This document shows, one piece after another, positions 60,672-64,000 of a DNA stretch of 64,000 bases. How positions within the stretch are numbered: the first letter of the stretch is position 1; the number at the start of each line of letters is the position of its first letter. Origin of the DNA: Actinomycetospora lutea. Lineage in GTDB: Bacteria; Actinomycetota; Actinomycetes; Mycobacteriales; Pseudonocardiaceae. The stretch spans positions 1 to 64,000 of the forward strand of contig NZ_JAQZAL010000004.1 in assembly GCF_028737205.1 (NCBI RefSeq), in the 5' to 3' direction. The notes under the pieces were generated by a model, which was given only the letters and a program-made list of their open reading frames with translations, was not told the origin of the DNA and ran no database searches. The position numbers and the translations under genes are program-made.

Positions 60672-62534
60672 ATGGACGGACGTGCCCAGAGCGCCCTCGG
60701 TCGTGCGCGCGAGTTCTTCGTCGACCGCGGCTCCGTCAGCGCCTCCGGCATCGTCCGCCCCGAGATCGTCGACTCCTGGGAGCGCTCGCGGAACGCCGGG
60801 GTCGACGCCACGCAGCTCGACCTCCCCTACGAGCCCGACCTCGACTTCGACGGCAGCCTGTCCAACTGCGCGCGCCCGGTGCTCGACGACCTCGCCGAGC
60901 GGCTCTCGGGCATGTCCGTGGCCGTGGTGCTCACCGACGCCGACGGGCGGGTGCTCGAGCGCCGGGTCGGCGAGGGCGAGCTCCAGCGCCGCCTCGACGC
61001 GATCTCGCTCGCGCCCGGGTTCAGCTACGCCGAGGAGTTCGCCGGCACCAACGGCGTGGGCACCGCGCTCGAGGGCGCGATCCCCGCGCTGGTCGTCGGC
61101 GCCGAGCACTTCAGCGAGCGCCTGCAGGCCTTCGCGTGCGCCGGCGCGCCCGTCCGGGGCCCGGACGGCGCGCTCGCCGGCATCCTCGACGTCACGTGCC
61201 TGCGCTCCGAGGCCAACGACCTCATGCGCTTCCTGGCCCAGCAGGCCGCCACCGACATCGAGGACGTGCTGCGCGAGCGCGGCGGCGTCGGCATCCGCCG
61301 GGTGATGGCCGCGTTCCGCGCCACCTGCGCGCGCACCCGCGGGCCGGTCCTCGCCCTCACCGACGACCTCGTGATGGTCAACCGCGCCGCCCGCGGCCTC
61401 TCGACGCTCGACCAGGAGCGGGTCACGGTGCGGGCGCTGGAGCTGGGCGTGGGCGGGCGTCCCCATCAGGACCGCGTGCTGCTCGCCGACGGCCCGGCCC
61501 GCCTGATGATCACTCCGGTGCCGGCCGAGCGGCCGGTCGGCGTCGTCGTGGAGGTCGTCCCCAGCCGCAGCAGTCTGCGGCTCGCGGGCGGCGACGACGC
61601 GAGCCGGACCTCCCCCCGCACCGGCGAGCTGCCCGCCCCACCGTCGGCCTCCGGGTCGTCCTCGGCGTGGTTCCCGCCGTCCCCCTCGTCGGTCGAGCGG
61701 CCGCTGCCCGGGCTCGCCGGCGACTCGCGGCCGTGGCGCACGGTCGCCGGGGCGCTGCGCACGGCCGCCGGCGCGGCCCGCAGCACCGTGGTGCTCGGCG
61801 AGCCGGGCACCGGCAAGGCCGCCGCCGTCCGGGCCGCGCACGGCGAGGTCCGGCCCGCGGCCCGGTGGGTCACGGTCGACGGGGCCGACCCGGAGGCGGC
61901 CGTGACGCTCGCGGGGTACGCGGCGGAGGCGACCACCGCCGGGGTGGGCGCGACCACCATCGTCGTGCGGCACACCGAGGCCCTCGACGAGGCCGGCGTC
62001 GGCGCGCTGAGCGCGCTGCTCGAGAAGGTGCCGCCGTCGTGGTGGGTGGTCGGCCTGATCACCGCGGAACGCGCCCCCGAGGAGGGCGCGCTCGGGGGGA
62101 TGCTCGCCGGGTTCGCGACCTCCGTGCTGGTCGAGCCCCTGCGGCGCCGGCCCGACGACGTCCCGCTGATCGCGGCCGCCCTCCTCGCCCGGCTCGCGCC
62201 GTCGCGTCGTGCCCGCTGCACGCCGGAGACCGCGGCGCTGCTCACCGGCGCGCGCTGGCCCGGCAACGTCACCCAGCTCGCGGGGGTGCTGCGCCGCGCG
62301 CTCGCCGCGCGACCCGCCGGCGACGTCGAGGCGGCCGACCTGCCCGCCGAGTTCGCGGTCAGCGGCACCCGCCGGCGCCTGACCCCGCTCGAGACCGCCG
62401 AGCGCGACCTGATCGTGTCGGCGCTGGTCGAGGCGAACGGCAACCGCTCGCAGGCCGCCAGCGCGCTGGGGATCGGCCGCGCGACGCTCTACCGGCGCCT
62501 GCGGGCCTTCGGCATCACCGACGTCGGGCGCTGA
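60672..62534 (+). CDS. AcoR/MimR-like GAF and Fis-type transcriptional activator
   Basis: The 620-residue protein has an N-terminal region (RGSVSASGIVRPEIVDSWER) and a GAF domain at about 65-200 (EFAGTNGVGTALEGAIPALV, FACAGAPVRGPDGALAGILD). A degenerate AAA+ core follows at about 370-560 with Walker A VLGEPGTGKAAAV but no GAFTGA loop. The end is a Fis helix-turn-helix (LVEANGNRSQAASALGIGRA, then TLYRRLRAF). Actinobacteria lack sigma-54, and the missing GAFTGA fits activation of another polymerase form. The analogous MimR activates mimABCD. The second of two nearby ATGs was chosen because GAGGTGG precedes it. The last 20 bases overlap the convergent IclR gene. Confidence 0.88.
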   Translation: MDGRAQSALGRAREFFVDRGSVSASGIVRPEIVDSWERSRNAGVDATQLDLPYEPDLDFDGSLSNCARPVLDDLAERLSGMSVAVVLTDADGRVLERRVGEGELQRRLDAISLAPGFSYAEEFAGTNGVGTALEGAIPALVVGAEHFSERLQAFACAGAPVRGPDGALAGILDVTCLRSEANDLMRFLAQQAATDIEDVLRERGGVGIRRVMAAFRATCARTRGPVLALTDDLVMVNRAARGLSTLDQERVTVRALELGVGGRPHQDRVLLADGPARLMITPVPAERPVGVVVEVVPSRSSLRLAGGDDASRTSPRTGELPAPPSASGSSSAWFPPSPSSVERPLPGLAGDSRPWRTVAGALRTAAGAARSTVVLGEPGTGKAAAVRAAHGEVRPAARWVTVDGADPEAAVTLAGYAAEATTAGVGATTIVVRHTEALDEAGVGALSALLEKVPPSWWVVGLITAERAPEEGALGGMLAGFATSVLVEPLRRRPDDVPLIAAALLARLAPSRRARCTPETAALLTGARWPGNVTQLAGVLRRALAARPAGDVEAADLPAEFAVSGTRRRLTPLETAERDLIVSALVEANGNRSQAASALGIGRATLYRRLRAFGITDVGR

Positions 62535-63438
62535 ACCCGCTGAGCTCGTCGACCCCGCGGGCCGCCGGCGCGTCGCGCTCGACCGTCTCGTCCGGACGCG
62601 CGGGCGGCATGCCGACCGGGCGGGCGCCGATCTCGCCGGCCCAGTGCGCGCTCGCCCGCGCCGCGACCGCACGGACGGCCTCGACCAGCTCGTCCTCGTC
62701 GAGCGCGAGCCGGCGCGCCGAGCACGACAGGCCCAGGGCGACGGTGGCGGCGCCGGACGGCGAGACGACCGGGGCGGCGATGCTCGCGAAGCCCTCCGCG
62801 AACTCCTCGCGGTCGAGCGCGACACCGCGCCGGCGGACCTCGTCGAGCTCGGCCCGCAGCGCGGGGAGGTCGGTGAGCGTGGCCGGGGTCAGGCGGGTGA
62901 GCGGGTCGCCCTCCTCGTCGACGGCCTCGCGATACTCGGCCGACGTCGCGAGCAGGACCTTGGTCATGGCCAGGGCGTGCGCGTGGTCGGGCGCCACGTG
63001 GGTGCCGAGCCCCGGGTGCTTCGCGAGGCCCTGGTGGCCGCGCGAGTCGGTGACCGTGGCGACCACGGTGCCCGTGCGCCGCACGAGGTAGGAGCGCTGG
63101 CGCGTGCGCCGGTAGAGCTCGGTGGTGGCCTCGGCCAGCACGGCGCCGGGGTCCGGGTCGCCGGGCACCGGGCTCGCGGGGGTGGTCCCCCACTGCCCCC
63201 AGGGCGGCGCGTCGGAGAGCCGGCAGCGACCCGAGGAGGCACGCTCCGCGTAGCCCGCCTCGCACAGAGTGTTGATCATGTAGCGGGCCGTGGCGGCGCT
63301 CTTGCCGAGCTCCTCGGCGAGGTCCGTCGCCGAGAGGCCGTCGGGGTGGTCCCCGAGCAGGCGCAGCGCGCGCAGGACCGTCGCCGCGGTCTTCAGCGAC
63401 CGCGACCCACCGCCCGCGGGCACCACGTCGTCGTCCAC
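62515..63438 (-). CDS. IclR-family regulator, right paralogue
   Basis: The 307-residue protein has a winged helix (SRSLKTAATVLRALRLLGDH, LAEELGKSAATARYMINTLC) and an IclR effector domain (RQRSYLVRRTGTVVATVTDS, RGHQGLAKHPGLGTHVAPDH, DREEFAEGFASIAAPVVSPS). It is clearly paralogous to the left IclR protein at 48338. It starts with GTG and lies 36 bases after a GTCTCA/TGAGAC palindrome, so it may control itself and the activator gene. It is convergent with the activator and overlaps it by 20 bases. Confidence 0.9.
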   Translation of the reverse strand: MDDDVVPAGGGSRSLKTAATVLRALRLLGDHPDGLSATDLAEELGKSAATARYMINTLCEAGYAERASSGRCRLSDAPPWGQWGTTPASPVPGDPDPGAVLAEATTELYRRTRQRSYLVRRTGTVVATVTDSRGHQGLAKHPGLGTHVAPDHAHALAMTKVLLATSAEYREAVDEEGDPLTRLTPATLTDLPALRAELDEVRRRGVALDREEFAEGFASIAAPVVSPSGAATVALGLSCSARRLALDEDELVEAVRAVAARASAHWAGEIGARPVGMPPARPDETVERDAPAARGVDELSGFSARRR

Positions 63439-63473
63439 GTCCCCGACGGTAGGACCATCGCGGGGTGACGCCT

Positions 63474-63488
63474 GTCTCAGTGTGAGAC
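63474..63488 (-). promoter_or_regulatory. palindrome GTCTCA-GTG-TGAGAC upstream of the right IclR gene
   Basis: A perfect 6-3-6 inverted repeat lies in the short gap between the IclR gene and the partial YcaO-like gene. It shares half sites with the palindrome at 60570. Autorepression is the simplest reading. Confidence 0.6.
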
Positions 63489-63550
63489 GACGCGACGACC
63501 GGGCCGCTGGAGCCGGTCGTCGGCGCCTCGATCGGGTCCTGATGGATGCA

Positions 63551-64000
63551 TCACCGCAGGTCGACGGGCTCGCCGGCGCCGGCGCGGGCGAGCGCGTGGC
63601 GGGTCGGCTCGCGGTAGAGGGGGTAGAGCTCGCCCACCGTGCGGTCGACCGCGGCGCGGTCCAGCCACGCGGGACCGCCCAGCCGGTCGCGCCCCTCGGC
63701 CGTGAGCGCCACGGGCTGCGCGCCGGCGTGCGGCGGGTCGCCCAGCCCGACGAGATCGCTGCCGCGGGCGAGCAGCCGCTCGACCCCGCGGGCCCCGATC
63801 CGCCCGTACGACATCGTCTCGACCTCGAGCCCGGGGACGATCACCTTGGCGGTCACCGCGGACCCCGCGTCGGCGACGACGGTCAGCACGTCGAACCCGT
63901 CGAGGCGCGCGAGCAGGTCGTCGAGCAGCGCGCCCGGCTCGGCGAGCCCGGGCGTGTGCGGCAGGTCGGTGAACGCCACCGTCTCCCGCCGCGCCAGCAC
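63551..64000 (-). CDS. YcaO-like protein, C-terminal part (runs off the window)
   Basis: Only the last 149 residues are present; the 5' end lies beyond the right edge. The visible part reads GFDVLTVVADAGSAVTAKVI, VPGLEVETMSYGRIGARGVE, LGGPAWLDRAAVDRTVGELY, PLYREPTRHALA. The strand followed by VPGLE resembles the C-terminal region of YcaO-domain proteins, which activate amide backbones in azoline and thioamide formation. The C-terminus lacks the PxPxP tail of azoline cyclases. Whether it belongs to the monooxygenase island is open; it is divergent from nothing visible here. Confidence 0.5.
   Translation of the reverse strand: MLARRETVAFTDLPHTPGLAEPGALLDDLLARLDGFDVLTVVADAGSAVTAKVIVPGLEVETMSYGRIGARGVERLLARGSDLVGLGDPPHAGAQPVALTAEGRDRLGGPAWLDRAAVDRTVGELYPLYREPTRHALARAGAGEPVDLR

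Overview
The window is very GC-rich (roughly 70 percent or more by eye) and carries families typical of filamentous actinobacteria: an XRE/DUF5753 regulator with a DUF397 protein and a DUF574 methyltransferase, a SARP regulator, GAF-ANTAR, DUF2505, DUF2855 and actinobacterial IclR proteins. With a PrmA/MimA/ThmA-type diiron monooxygenase operon this suggests Pseudonocardia or a close relative. That is inference from family content; no 16S gene is present.

Left part (1 to about 15.3 kb): an accessory, decaying stretch. It holds an IS1380-type transposase tail, a complete IS21-type element whose istA carries two frameshifts, two copies of the 3' end of a tRNA-Lys-like gene flanking about 2.6 kb, and several genes broken by single-base frameshifts (small membrane protein, DUF4389, DUF427, TetR, MetE-like). 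Among them sits an intact DUF59 plus amidohydrolase pair, paralogous to a pair in the monooxygenase operon about 53 kb away. The XRE, methyltransferase and DUF397 genes follow.

Middle part (15.3 to 48 kb): a compact cluster of two methyltransferases, a GNAT protein, a DUF2855 protein and a 991-residue SARP regulator, sharing an 18-bp element CTGACCAG-N4-TTTCAC at three places. Then come a proline-rich protein, a Ser/Thr kinase, transporters, a LysR regulator, acetoacetyl-CoA synthetase, an FAD reductase, a GAF-ANTAR protein with two small paralogues, a copper-type P-ATPase, and a run of CinA-like, HAD, DAG-kinase-like and DksA-like genes. A minus-strand operon (48.0 to 41.1 kb) is chained almost throughout by GTGA or TGATG stop/start overlaps: sugar isomerase-like TIM barrel, GT4 glycosyltransferase, PIG-L deacetylase, a gutted spore-photoproduct-lyase-like pseudogene, DUF2505, NERD-like, MFS and GIY-YIG-like.

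Right part (48.3 to 64 kb): the main system. prmABCD encode a soluble diiron monooxygenase (hydroxylase large subunit, reductase, hydroxylase small subunit, coupling protein). They are followed on the same strand by a GroEL paralogue, a zinc alcohol dehydrogenase, an amidohydrolase, a DUF59 protein and four small genes, mostly overlapping and including a DUF151-like protein, then a Fis-type activator. The likely role is oxidation of propane, acetone or a cyclic ether to an alcohol, handled next by the dehydrogenase, with the GroEL paralogue probably folding the hydroxylase. Two paralogous IclR regulators bracket the block. The activator and the right-hand IclR gene share a GTCTC(R)NNN(Y)GAGAC palindrome in their upstream regions, suggesting a local circuit. 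Strong hairpins after prmA and after prmD divide the operon. A partial YcaO-like gene runs off the right edge.
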